Assembly (NCBI RefSeq): GCF_011043625.1 | Contig: NZ_JAAKGT010000001.1 | Coordinates: 620,001-684,000, forward strand | DNA: 64,000 nt | DNA from: Caulobacter sp. 602-2 | Lineage (GTDB): Bacteria > Pseudomonadota > Alphaproteobacteria > Caulobacterales > Caulobacteraceae | Direction of reading: 5' to 3' | In this document: positions 1 to 8,859 of the stretch, one piece after another | Layout: the number at the start of each line of letters is the position of its first letter | How positions within the stretch are numbered: the stretch's first letter is position 1 | Program-made: the position numbers and the translations under genes | Notes under the pieces: generated by a model | The model's database searches: none | Seen by the model: only the letters and a program-made list of their open reading frames with translations | Told to the model about the DNA's origin: nothing

Positions 1-631
1 CTTCCCACACCCAGGCCTCGGGCTCCCAGGCGAAGACCGCGCCGGCGGCCCGCATGTGGCCGAACAGCATGTCGTCCTCGCCGCCGATATGATTGCGTTC
101 GGCCGCGAAGGGCGCGACCGGATCGGGCAGGCTCGAGCGCTTCAGCAGGCTGTCGCCGCAGCCGTAGTAGTGGTCGATGACGCCGGCCTGCTCGGGGCCG
201 ATGCGCGAGAAGAACCGCTCCAGATAGTCGCGATGCTCGGTGACGGCCTGCGGCGCGCGGGCCCGGACAGGACCGAACACGACGTCGGCGGCGTAACGCT
301 CCTGCGCGGCCAGCAGAGCGGCCAGCCAGCCGGCGGGGGCCTCCTCGTCGTCGTCCAGGAAGGCGACGAACGCGCCCGAGGCCCTGGCCATGCCGGCGTT
401 GCGGGCGTTGGCGACGCCGGCGCGCGGCTCGTGCACGTAGTGGACGGGGAACGGCGCCTCGGCCGCCAGGGTCTGGGCCACGCCCTGGGCGGACGGCGCC
501 TGGTCGTTGTCGACGATCACGAGTTCCAGCTCGGAATGATCCACGCCGGCCTGGGCCAGGACCGAGCGGGCCGCGACGGCCAGGCCGCCGAGCCGACGCT
601 GGGTCGGGATCATGATCGTCACGCGGGCCAT
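1..631 (-). CDS. Family 2 glycosyltransferase, C-terminus cut by window edge
   Basis: About 210 N-terminal residues are visible. The protein opens with the GT-A pattern MARVTIMIPT followed by an amphipathic helix, VIVDNDQ at about 39-44, and an acidic metal/nucleotide-binding motif DDDEEAP at about 93-99, typical of family 2 enzymes that transfer a sugar from a nucleotide-sugar donor. No membrane segment is seen in this part. The start codon shares a base with the stop of the upstream acyltransferase-like gene (TGATG), so the two are translationally coupled and probably act on the same envelope polysaccharide. The sugar and acceptor cannot be told. The stop codon lies outside the window. Confidence 0.85.
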   Translation of the reverse strand, partial: MARVTIMIPTQRRLGGLAVAARSVLAQAGVDHSELELVIVDNDQAPSAQGVAQTLAAEAPFPVHYVHEPRAGVANARNAGMARASGAFVAFLDDDEEAPAGWLAALLAAQERYAADVVFGPVRARAPQAVTEHRDYLERFFSRIGPEQAGVIDHYYGCGDSLLKRSSLPDPVAPFAAERNHIGGEDDMLFGHMRAAGAVFAWEPEAWVWE

Positions 632-1770
632 CAGACCTCCATCGTCGCGTTTCGGCGCTTGCCCTGGGCGGCGACGGCGTCGACCAGCCCCTTCACCCGG
701 CCGCCCATGGTCAGCTCGGTGCTGGCGATGATGTCCATCCGCCGGCGCAGGCGCGCGACGGGTCCAGCGCCGTTGGCGCCGGCCAGGGCCCAGACGCCCT
801 CGACCGAACCGGCCACCCGGCCGGCCATGCTGGCGGCGGTGGCCGCGCCGTCGGCGATCAGGGTCTGGGTCAGGCCGTAGGAATGCTTGTAGTGGTCCGA
901 GCCCGGCCCCAGGTCGTAACGGGTCAGGCCCAGCTGCGGCATGGCGGCTATGGCGCGCAGGAAGAAGATCTGGCCCGGCGACCAGGCCCCGAAGGCCGGA
1001 TTGGTCGAGGCGATCCACGGGTGGTAGATCTCGCCCTGGCGCACGCCGAAGTGGCCCGCCACCAGCTGACCGCCGGCATAGAGGTTGATCATCAGGCCGC
1101 GGAACTCGCCGTCGCGCTGCTCGAACAGCATCTGGAACAGGTCGCGCGTCCATTGCGGGCGCAGGAAGTCGTGGACGCCGGTGCGCTCGATCTGCTCGCG
1201 CTTCCAGGCGATCAGCTGGTCGAAGGCCTCCTGGCTGTCGTCGCCGGCCCGCAGCTCGACCTGCCCCATCTCGCGCTCGAGCTTGTTGTCGAGACGGCGG
1301 TAGTTCTTGATCTTCTTGGGGCTGCCGGCGCGCACCGCCTCCAGATAGGCCGCAGCGTCGCCCTGCGTGTCGATGACATAGGCCGGGATGGTCGGCTCGA
1401 CCTGGAAGGCTCCGGCGGGATCGACCAGGCCCGTATAGCGCATGACCGCCAGGTCTGCGGCGCGCAGCACCTGGGCCGCGTCGATCGTCTCGCCCGGCTT
1501 GGCGACCAGGCCGTGATAGTCCGACAGCGGCGCGCCGATAGGGCGGGCCACGCCGCCCGGACGGCGATGATGGGCCAGGAAGCCGATCGTCTCGCCGCCG
1601 CGGCGAATCACGGCGACCCGAGCGTCCTCGCGCACCCGGCCGACGGCCTGGGCGAAGTCCGGACCGAGCAGAGGGCCGGCCAGGACTGGATCCGCCATCG
1701 CGAACGCTCGCCAGAGGGCGACGTCCGCGGGGGTCAGATCAGCGGGGTGCAGGGTCTCGATGTCCAACAT
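631..1770 (-). CDS. GNAT/FemAB-like acyltransferase (CelD/HfsK type)
   Basis: A 379-residue soluble protein resembling the CelD/FemAB-like GNAT family that modifies exopolysaccharide or cell-wall sugars. The central-to-C-terminal part (about 150-330) carries the basic helix PKKIKNYRRLDNKLER and the segment YDLGPGSDHYKHSYG typical of GNAT_6-type domains. HfsK of Caulobacter holdfast synthesis belongs to this superfamily, but I cannot say this is HfsK. The ATG at 1770 is chosen over a GTG at 1776 because AGAGG sits six bases before it. It is coupled (TGATG) to the glycosyltransferase downstream, which supports a polysaccharide role. Confidence 0.7.
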   Translation of the reverse strand: MLDIETLHPADLTPADVALWRAFAMADPVLAGPLLGPDFAQAVGRVREDARVAVIRRGGETIGFLAHHRRPGGVARPIGAPLSDYHGLVAKPGETIDAAQVLRAADLAVMRYTGLVDPAGAFQVEPTIPAYVIDTQGDAAAYLEAVRAGSPKKIKNYRRLDNKLEREMGQVELRAGDDSQEAFDQLIAWKREQIERTGVHDFLRPQWTRDLFQMLFEQRDGEFRGLMINLYAGGQLVAGHFGVRQGEIYHPWIASTNPAFGAWSPGQIFFLRAIAAMPQLGLTRYDLGPGSDHYKHSYGLTQTLIADGAATAASMAGRVAGSVEGVWALAGANGAGPVARLRRRMDIIASTELTMGGRVKGLVDAVAAQGKRRNATMEV

Positions 1771-1839
1771 GTCCACCTCTGTCCTAAACCGGCTCGGTTA
1801 GGGAATGATGGAAATGTCACTGCAATCCAGGGGCCACGC

Positions 1840-2337
1840 TCAGGCGCGGAATGTCGCACCCAGGATGCGCTCCAGCCAGGCCTGGTCGACCTCGTCGAAG
1901 GCGGCCGGACGGTCGGAATCGACGTCGAACACGGCCAGCAGGCGGCCCTCAGCGTCGAACACCGGCACCACGACCTCGCTGGCCGAGCGGCTGTCGCAGG
2001 CGATGTGGCCCGGGAAGGCGTGCACATCTGGCACAAGCTGGGTCTGGCCGGTGGCGGCGGCCGCGCCGCAGACGCCGCGGCCGAACGGGATGCGCAGGCA
2101 GCCCAGGGTGCCCTGGTAGGGCCCCACGACCAGCTCGCGCTCCTTGGCGGGATCCACGACGTAGAAGCCGGTCCAGAAATAGTGGTCGAAGCTGTTGGCC
2201 AGCATCGAGGCCACGGTCGCCATGCGGGCGGTCAGGTTGCCCTCGCCGTCCAGGACGGAGGCGATCTCCTCGGCGACCTCGGCATAGCGGGCGGCCTTGT
2301 CGGCGGAGAGGGTCTTGTCGTTGAAAGCTTCAGCCAT
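1840..2337 (-). CDS. msrC: Free methionine-(R)-sulfoxide reductase, GAF domain
   Basis: A 165-residue single GAF-domain protein. It keeps the three cysteines expected for fRMsr: TLGCLRIPFGRGVCGAA (two Cys) and HIACDS (the third). These form the redox centre that reduces free Met-(R)-sulfoxide, with thioredoxin as the usual electron donor. Length matches the family (about 160-165 residues). It lies alone between the acyltransferase and chemoreceptor genes on the same strand, with about 70 bases to the former. Cytosolic antioxidant function is inferred from the conserved cysteines. Confidence 0.88.
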   Translation of the reverse strand: MAEAFNDKTLSADKAARYAEVAEEIASVLDGEGNLTARMATVASMLANSFDHYFWTGFYVVDPAKERELVVGPYQGTLGCLRIPFGRGVCGAAAATGQTQLVPDVHAFPGHIACDSRSASEVVVPVFDAEGRLLAVFDVDSDRPAAFDEVDQAWLERILGATFRA

Positions 2338-2376
2338 GGGCGCGGATATAGCGCGCCCATGGCGTAATGCGAGGGC

Positions 2377-4704
2377 CTAGAATTCTTCCCAGTCGCCGGG
2401 GCGCGACTGCGGGGCGATCTTCAGGGCGTTGGCGCCTTGCACGTAGCGCTCGCGGAACGCTTCGCGACGGGGCGCGGCCGGCTGGCGCGGCGCTTGGCGG
2501 GGATGCAGGTCGCGAACCTCGGCGCCCACCTGGAAGCGGCCGATCAGGCGCTCCAGCTCGCCCGCCTCGCTGGACAGGGCGTGGGCGGCGGCGGTCGACT
2601 GCTCGACCATGGCCGCGTTCTGCTGGGTCACCTGGTCCATCTGGTTGACGGCGGTGTTGACCTCGGCGAGGCCGACCGACTGTTCCTTGGCCGAGGCGGC
2701 GATCTCGCCCACCAGGGCGTTGATCTCGGAGACCTGCTCCATGATCTGCTGCAGGGTCTCGCCGGTCTCGCCGACCAGGCGCACGCCCTTGCCCACCTCG
2801 TCGGTGGAGGCGCGGATCAGGCCCTTGATCTCCTTGGCGGCGTCGGCGCTGCGTTGGGCCAGGGCCCGCACTTCCTGGGCGACGACCGCAAAGCCCCTGC
2901 CCGCCTCGCCGGCCCGCGCCGCTTCGACCCCGGCGTTCAGGGCCAAAAGGTTGGTCTGGAAGGCGATCTCGTCGATGACGCCGATGATCTGGGTGATCGA
3001 CTGCGACGACTTCTCGATGCCGCCCATGGCCTGGACGGCTTCGGTGACGACCTTGCCGCTCTTCTCGGCGTTGGCCTTGGCGCTTTCGGTCAGCTGACGG
3101 GCGCGCTCGGCGCCCTCCGAGCTCTTCTTGACCGTGGCGGTGATCTGGTCGAGCGCCGCGGCGGTCTGCTCCAGGCCGGCGGCCTGGCGCTCGGTGCGCT
3201 GGGCCAGGTCGTCGGAGGCGTGGCTGATCTCGGCGCAGCCGGCGCGGATGCTCTGGGCGGCCGACAGGATGCCGGCCATGGTCTGCTGCAGGCTGTCGAC
3301 GGCGGCGTTGAAGTCGCGCGGCATCTTGCGGGCTTCGCCCGAGAAGCCGTCCTCGCGCATGCGCCAGATCAGATCACCGTCGGCCAGCTTCTCCATGCCC
3401 TGGCCAAGCGTAGCGACGGCGGCGGCCTGGGCCTTGGCGAAGGCCTCGGCCTCTTCGGCGTGGCGCTGGCGCTCGATCTCGGCGGCGGCGCGTTCGGCCT
3501 CCTGCTCGGCGCGGCGGCGCTGGCCGTCGGCCAGGTCGTGGCGGAAGCCGTCGAGGGCCCTGGCGATGGCGCCGATCTCGTCGCCGCCGGTCACGCCGGG
3601 CACGGGCTGGTCGTAGCGGCCGGCGCTCAGCGCGTCGACCGACTGGGTCAGGCCCGACAGCGGACGGCGCACCAGGCTGGCGCTGGCCAGGAACAGGGCC
3701 AAGAGCACCGCGCCGGTGATCACCATGCCGCCGATGAACAGGATCATGGCCAGGCGGTCGGCCGGACCGGTGATGGCCGAGCGCGGCACGTCCATGACCA
3801 GCGCCCAGGTGGTGTTGAGTTCGGGCATGGCGATGGGGCGGATCATCCGCTCCATCTCCTCGTCGCCGACCTTGACGCCTTCGAAGATCGCCGGCTCGCC
3901 GCCGCTCAGCACGGCCTTGACCTTGTCGGCGCCCGCGTCGGCGTAAGCGGTCGTGCGCAGGTCGGCGTTGGGGTGGGCCACCCACTTGCCGCTCGAGGAC
4001 AGCAGCATCACGCGGCCGCCGCCCAGGGGCTGCATCTTCTCCAGGCGCTGCGAGACGCCGTCCAGCGACAGGTCGACGCCCTCGGCGCCCAGGAACTGGC
4101 CGTTCACCAGCACCGGATAGACGACCGAGGTCATCAGCTGGGTCTTGCCGGCGACGGTGTAGGGATAGGGCTCGAGGATCGCGGCCTTACGCGTGTCGCG
4201 CGGCACCGTGTAGTAGGGCTGGCTGTATTCGTTGCCTTCGCTCAGCGGCTCGAAGATCACCTTGCCGTCGTTGTGCACCCAGTACGGGGTGAAGTTGCCC
4301 TGGGCCGTCGAGCCCATGGCGGTCTGGCCGGCGAACTCGGCGTCCTTGCCGTCCAGAGCGTCGGGCGCGGCCATGAACCAGGCGCCCATGACGATCGGCG
4401 TGGCGTCGGCCTGCGGGCGCAGCATCTCGATATAGGCGCGGCGATCGCGCACGCCGGCCGTATGGGCCGCGGCGATCGAGCCGGCGGTGGCGCGTGAGGT
4501 GGCTTCGACCTTGCCGATCTCGGTGCGGATCTGCTCGATGGCGTCGTCGGCCACGGCGTCGGCATAGCGATGCGTCAAGCCCGCGACGATGCTGGAGGTG
4601 TGCATCGACACCGCCACGGCGGCGGCGATCAGCAGAAGGCCGATGGCCAGACCCGCCACCGTCACCAGCTTCCACGCGATGGTCAGCCGACCGAACGCCT
4701 TCAT
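2377..4704 (-). CDS. Methyl-accepting chemotaxis protein with periplasmic Cache domain
   Basis: A 775-residue transmembrane chemoreceptor. Order: N-terminal membrane helix (about 10-35), a periplasmic double-Cache sensor (about 40-315, including WFMAAP, PYYTVPR and GAEGVDLSLD), a second membrane helix (about 320-345), HAMP (about 345-400), a glutamine/alanine-rich coiled coil and the MA signalling hairpin with the tip EIAFQTNLLALNAGVEAARA. It ends in DWEEF, a C-terminal pentapeptide like those used to tether CheR/CheB. The ATG at 4704 is preferred to an upstream TTG at 4719 because GGAG lies before it. The ligand is unknown; Cache domains usually bind small organic acids or amino acids. Confidence 0.92.
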   Translation of the reverse strand: MKAFGRLTIAWKLVTVAGLAIGLLLIAAAVAVSMHTSSIVAGLTHRYADAVADDAIEQIRTEIGKVEATSRATAGSIAAAHTAGVRDRRAYIEMLRPQADATPIVMGAWFMAAPDALDGKDAEFAGQTAMGSTAQGNFTPYWVHNDGKVIFEPLSEGNEYSQPYYTVPRDTRKAAILEPYPYTVAGKTQLMTSVVYPVLVNGQFLGAEGVDLSLDGVSQRLEKMQPLGGGRVMLLSSSGKWVAHPNADLRTTAYADAGADKVKAVLSGGEPAIFEGVKVGDEEMERMIRPIAMPELNTTWALVMDVPRSAITGPADRLAMILFIGGMVITGAVLLALFLASASLVRRPLSGLTQSVDALSAGRYDQPVPGVTGGDEIGAIARALDGFRHDLADGQRRRAEQEAERAAAEIERQRHAEEAEAFAKAQAAAVATLGQGMEKLADGDLIWRMREDGFSGEARKMPRDFNAAVDSLQQTMAGILSAAQSIRAGCAEISHASDDLAQRTERQAAGLEQTAAALDQITATVKKSSEGAERARQLTESAKANAEKSGKVVTEAVQAMGGIEKSSQSITQIIGVIDEIAFQTNLLALNAGVEAARAGEAGRGFAVVAQEVRALAQRSADAAKEIKGLIRASTDEVGKGVRLVGETGETLQQIMEQVSEINALVGEIAASAKEQSVGLAEVNTAVNQMDQVTQQNAAMVEQSTAAAHALSSEAGELERLIGRFQVGAEVRDLHPRQAPRQPAAPRREAFRERYVQGANALKIAPQSRPGDWEEF

Positions 4705-4798
4705 CGAGAATCTCCGCAACCCGAGCCGTTAACCTCGTTGTGGCTGGCGATTCCTAAGCAGCTGTTAACCGTAGTTAAGCTGCGACAATCTGGCGCCC

Positions 4799-4936
4799 TT
4801 ATCCTCCCCCTGAAGGGGGAGGTGGCCCGGAGGGCCGGAGGGGGAAGTCACTACTGACGTCAGTTCAGGCGTCGACACAGCGGTCACTCCCCCCTCAGTC
4901 GCTCCGCGACAGCTCCCCCTTCAGGGGGAGCATCTT
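4799..4936. repeat. Paired inverted Caulobacter-type intergenic repeat
   Basis: Two oppositely oriented copies of a GC-rich palindromic element. The first (4801-4848) has CCTCCCCCTGAAGGGGGAGG followed by a CGGAGGGCCGGAGGGGG-like tail. The second (4886-4935) is the same family inverted and ends AGGGGGAGCATCTT. Together they can fold into several hairpins between the chemoreceptor start and the mfd stop. The same family recurs near 23.95, 41.34, 42.37, 42.99 and 53.6 kb. Confidence 0.75.
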
Positions 4937-4941
4937 CCGCC

Positions 4942-7900
4942 CTACCCCTTCGCCAGCTTCACCAGCTGGACCAGGATCTTCTCGGCCGCATCCAGCCGCT
5001 GGGCGGGGGTGTCCCATTCGCCCTTCACGACCACCTTCTGGTCGGGCCGGGCCTTCCAGATCAGGCTGTTCTTGCCGATGAACTGCATCAGCGGCAGCGG
5101 GTTGGCGAACTCGTCGTTGCGGAAGCTCAGCACCGCGCCCTTGGGGCCGACGTCGATCTTGGCGACATTGGCCTCGCGGCACATGCCCTTGATGCCGACG
5201 ACCTTGAGCAAGCTGTCGGTCTCGGGCGGCAGCGGGCCGAAGCGGTCGATCATCTCGGCGGCCAGGGCCTCGCGGTCGGCGGCCTTTTCGGCTTCAGACA
5301 GGCGGCGGTAGAGCGACAGGCGCACGTTCAGGTCGGGCACGTAGTCGTCGGGGATCATCACGGCCGCGCCGGTGTTGATCTGCGGCGACCAGGCGCGGTC
5401 TTCCAGCAGCGCTTCGGCGCCCTGGCGTTCGCGCAGGGCCGCCACGGCGTCTTCCAGCATCTGCTGGTAGAGCTCGACGCCGATCTCCTTGATGTGGCCG
5501 CTTTGCTCGTCGCCGAGCAGGTTGCCGCCGCCGCGGATGTCGAGATCGTGGCTGGCCAGCTGGAAGCCGGCGCCCAGGCTGTCGAGCGACTGGAGCACCT
5601 TCAGGCGCTTTTCGGCCGACTGGGTGATCTGCTTTTCGGCCGGCGTCGTCAGATAGGCGTAGGCCCGGGCCTTGGAGCGGCCGACCCGTCCGCGGATCTG
5701 ATACAGCTGCGCCAGGCCGAACATGTCGGCGCGGTGCACCACCAGGGTGTTGGCCGAGGGGATGTCGAGCCCACTTTCCACGATAGTGGTCGCTAGGAGC
5801 ACGTCGTACTGGCCCTCGTAGAAGGCGGTCATCACCTCCTCGAGCTGGGTGGCGCTCATCTGGCCGTGGCCGACCACATACTTCACCTCGGGCACCTGGG
5901 TGCGGAGGAACTTCTCGATGTCCTCCAGGTCCTTCAGGCGAGGCACGACGTAATAGGCCTGGCCGCCGCGATACTTCTCGCGCAGCAGGGCCTCGCGCAC
6001 GGTGACGGCGTCGAAGGGCGTGATGTAGGTGCGCACCGCCAGGCGATCGACCGGCGGGGTGGCGATGATCGACATCTCCCGGATGCCCGACAGCGCCATC
6101 TGCAGGGTGCGCGGAATGGGCGTCGCGGTCAGGGTCAGCATGTGCACGTCGGCGCGAAGCTCTTTCAGCTTCTCCTTGTGCTTGACCCCGAAGTGCTGCT
6201 CCTCGTCGACGATCACGAGGCCCAGGTCCTTGAACGCGACCTGCTTGGACAGCACCGCGTGGGTGCCGACCACGATCTCCAGCTGGCCGTTGGCCAGGCC
6301 CTCGCGGGTGTCGGCGGCTTCCTTGCCGGTGACCAGGCGCGACAGGCGGGTGACCTTCACCGGCCAACCCTGGAAGCGTTCCTTGAAGGTCTTGTAGTGC
6401 TGGCGGGCCAGCAGCGTGGTCGGGCAGACCACGGCGACCTGCTTGCCGCTCATGGCCACCACGAAGGCCGCGCGCAGGGCCACTTCCGTCTTGCCGAAGC
6501 CGACGTCGCCGCAGATCAGGCGGTCCATCGGCTTGCCGGACGACAGGTCTTCCAGCACGTCGTGGATGGCGTTGAGCTGGTCGTCCGTCTCCTCGTAGGG
6601 GAAGCGGGCGCAGAACTCGTCGAACACGCCCGACGGGGGATCGGTCTCTTCCACCGACTTCAGCGAGCGGGCGGCGGCGATCTGGATCAGGCCCTCGGCC
6701 ATGACCCGCAGGCGCTCCTTCGCTTTCGCCTTGCGGCCCTGCCAGGCCGCGCCGCCCAGCTTGTCGAGCTGAACGTTCTCGCCGTCGGCGCCGTAGCGGG
6801 TGAGCAGGTCGATGTTCTCGACCGGCAGGTAGAGCTTGGCCTCGCCGCCGTACATCAGGTCGAGGCAGTCGTGCGGCGCGCCCTGCACGTCCAGGGTCTT
6901 GAGGCCCTCGTAGCGGCCGATGCCGTGGTCGATGTGAACGACCAGATCGCCGGGCGTCAGGGCCGAGGCTTCCGCCAGGAAGTTGGCCGCGCGGCGCTTC
7001 TTGCGCGGGCGCGCCAGGCGGTCGCCCAGGATGTCGGTCTCGGAGATGACGGCCAGGCTGTCGGTCTCGAAACCAGCGTCCAGCGGCAGCACGACGCGCT
7101 GGGGAACCTTCGGGTCGTTGGCCTTGGCCGCTTGCCAGTAGCCGGCGAACGGCACCTTCTTCAGGCCATGGTCCGACAGCATCGTGCCCAGGCGCTCGGA
7201 CGAGCCTTCCGACCATGAGGCGAAGAGGACGCGCTTACCCTCCCCGGCCAGCTTCTTGGCGTGGTCGGCGGTGGCCTCGAACAGGTTGACGCTGTCCTGG
7301 GCGCGCTCGGCGGCGAAGGTGCGGCCCTGTTTCGCGCCGAGGTCGACGACGTCCAGGCCCTGGGGCTGGAACGGCGTGAACTGGCGGTGCGGACGGTCGG
7401 AAACGGCCTCGTCCCATTCCTGGGCGGTCAGGTAGAGCGCCTTGGGCTCCAGCGGGCGGTAGGCCGACTTGCGGTCGGCGGCGGCGCGGGCGTCGTAGGC
7501 GTCGGCGATCATCGACAGCCGCTCGTCGCGGGCCTCGGCGGCCTGGTGGTCGACACCGATCAGCGAGCCGGCCGGCAGATAGTCGAAGATCGTCGCCATC
7601 CGCTCGTAAAACAGCGGCAGCCAGTGCTCCATGCCGGCGCGGCGGCCGCCGTCGCTGACCGCGGCGTACAGCGCATCATCGCCCGGCGCGCCGAACAGGC
7701 GCACGTACGAACCGCGGAAGCGCGATACGGCGTCGGCGTCCAGCAGCGCCTCGCTGACTGGCAACAGCTCGATCGAGGTCAGCTGCCTGGTCGAGCGCTG
7801 GGTTTCCGGATCGAAGGCGCGGATGCTCTCCAGGGTGTCGCCGAACAGGTCCAGGCGCACCGGCTCTTCCGATGCCGGCGGATAGACGTCGATGACGCCG

Positions 7901-8406
7901 CCGCGGATGGCGAACTCGCCACGCTCGGAGACGGTGGAGGCGCGGACATAGCCGTTGACCGCGAAATAGCGCTCCAGGTCCTTGATATCGACGCTCTGGC
8001 CGACCTTGGCGCTGTAGCTGGCGCGCAGCAGCACCTCCTTGGTCGGCACGCGCTGCAGCAGCGCCGGAGCCGCGACCACCAGCATGGCCGGCTTGGCCTG
8101 GCCAAGGCCGTTGGCCAGCCGGTGCAGGGTGCACATGCGCGTGGCGGCCACCCCGGCCGACGGGCCGATGCGATCATAGGGCAGGCAGTCCCACGACGGC
8201 AGCAGAACCGCCTCGATCTCGGGCGCGAAGAACTTCAGGGCGTCGATGAAGGCGCTGGCCCGGGCGGTGTCGCGGGCCACGAAGGCGGTCAGCCCGCCGC
8301 GCGCGCGCGCGACGTCGGCCATCACCAGCGCGTCGAAGCCCTCCGGCGCCCCGGCCAGGGTCAGGCCGCCGGCGGCCTTGGCGATCTGTTTGGCGTCGTA
8401 GGCCAT
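4942..8406 (-). CDS. mfd: Transcription-repair coupling factor Mfd
   Basis: A 1154-residue ATP-dependent DNA translocase that removes stalled RNA polymerase from lesions and recruits UvrA. Seen in order: the N-terminal UvrB-like region, the RNA polymerase interaction domain around VHIDHGIGRYEG, helicase domain 1 with Walker A GDVGFGKTEVALRA and DEEQ box IVDEEQHFGV, LTLTATPIPRTL, helicase domain 2 with VVESGLDIPSANT and QIRGRVGRS, and a C-terminal TRCF domain. Length is normal for the family. The ATG at 8406 is taken instead of a TTG at 8418. It follows sdhE on the same strand after about 70 bases. Confidence 0.97.
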   Translation of the reverse strand: MAYDAKQIAKAAGGLTLAGAPEGFDALVMADVARARGGLTAFVARDTARASAFIDALKFFAPEIEAVLLPSWDCLPYDRIGPSAGVAATRMCTLHRLANGLGQAKPAMLVVAAPALLQRVPTKEVLLRASYSAKVGQSVDIKDLERYFAVNGYVRASTVSERGEFAIRGGVIDVYPPASEEPVRLDLFGDTLESIRAFDPETQRSTRQLTSIELLPVSEALLDADAVSRFRGSYVRLFGAPGDDALYAAVSDGGRRAGMEHWLPLFYERMATIFDYLPAGSLIGVDHQAAEARDERLSMIADAYDARAAADRKSAYRPLEPKALYLTAQEWDEAVSDRPHRQFTPFQPQGLDVVDLGAKQGRTFAAERAQDSVNLFEATADHAKKLAGEGKRVLFASWSEGSSERLGTMLSDHGLKKVPFAGYWQAAKANDPKVPQRVVLPLDAGFETDSLAVISETDILGDRLARPRKKRRAANFLAEASALTPGDLVVHIDHGIGRYEGLKTLDVQGAPHDCLDLMYGGEAKLYLPVENIDLLTRYGADGENVQLDKLGGAAWQGRKAKAKERLRVMAEGLIQIAAARSLKSVEETDPPSGVFDEFCARFPYEETDDQLNAIHDVLEDLSSGKPMDRLICGDVGFGKTEVALRAAFVVAMSGKQVAVVCPTTLLARQHYKTFKERFQGWPVKVTRLSRLVTGKEAADTREGLANGQLEIVVGTHAVLSKQVAFKDLGLVIVDEEQHFGVKHKEKLKELRADVHMLTLTATPIPRTLQMALSGIREMSIIATPPVDRLAVRTYITPFDAVTVREALLREKYRGGQAYYVVPRLKDLEDIEKFLRTQVPEVKYVVGHGQMSATQLEEVMTAFYEGQYDVLLATTIVESGLDIPSANTLVVHRADMFGLAQLYQIRGRVGRSKARAYAYLTTPAEKQITQSAEKRLKVLQSLDSLGAGFQLASHDLDIRGGGNLLGDEQSGHIKEIGVELYQQMLEDAVAALRERQGAEALLEDRAWSPQINTGAAVMIPDDYVPDLNVRLSLYRRLSEAEKAADREALAAEMIDRFGPLPPETDSLLKVVGIKGMCREANVAKIDVGPKGAVLSFRNDEFANPLPLMQFIGKNSLIWKARPDQKVVVKGEWDTPAQRLDAAEKILVQLVKLAKG

Positions 8407-8476
8407 GCTGCTCTTCAACTGTTGGCGGGCAACAACCCGCCGGAATGCAAAGGGTTCAGGCGCTGATCGACGTGTG

Positions 8477-8770
8477 TCAGGCGCCGTCGCCGGGCGGCCG
8501 CGAGGCGTGGGCCTCGAAGCGGAACTTGCGGATCATCGCCATGATCTCGGTCTCGAACGCCTCGGGCGTCGGCTCCTGGCCGACGATCCAGGCGTAGATC
8601 TCGCGATCGGACTGTTCGAGCAGGGTTTCCAGCACGTCGAGCTGGTCGGGGGTCAGGCTCGGGCCATGCGTTTCCGCGAACGGCCCCAGAATGAGGTCCG
8701 CTTCACGAAAGCCGCGGTGCCAGGCCCGAAACTTCAGCCGCCGGAGGCGGGCGTCGTGATCGATGGTCAT
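8477..8770 (-). CDS. sdhE: Succinate dehydrogenase flavinylation factor SdhE
   Basis: A 97-residue SdhE/SDH5 (YgfY) family protein that helps attach FAD covalently to SdhA. The hallmark RGxxE motif is present as [11 protein letters not shown] near residue 19, followed by the helical segment [19 protein letters not shown]. Size fits the family. It sits just upstream of mfd on the same strand and is divergent from cobQ, with only 89 bases between the two starts. Identification rests on the RGxxE motif and overall helical pattern. Confidence 0.9.
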   Translation of the reverse strand: MTIDHDARLRRLKFRAWHRGFREADLILGPFAETHGPSLTPDQLDVLETLLEQSDREIYAWIVGQEPTPEAFETEIMAMIRKFRFEAHASRPPGDGA

Positions 8771-8859
8771 GCGGCCGCCGATATAGAGCGCGCCGAGGCC
8801 TCGCGCCAGCGTCGCGGCGTCGATTGACCGAACCTGCTGACGCCTTTAGGCGCGAGGGC

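Noticed and set aside
2437..4497. A 686-codon open frame antisense to the chemoreceptor gene
   Set aside because: It mirrors the high-GC third positions of the sense gene, has low-complexity Gly/Ala/His/Asp composition and no recognisable domain.
8771..8859. A cobalamin riboswitch before cobQ
   Set aside because: The 89-base gap is too short and lacks the GCCACUG box.
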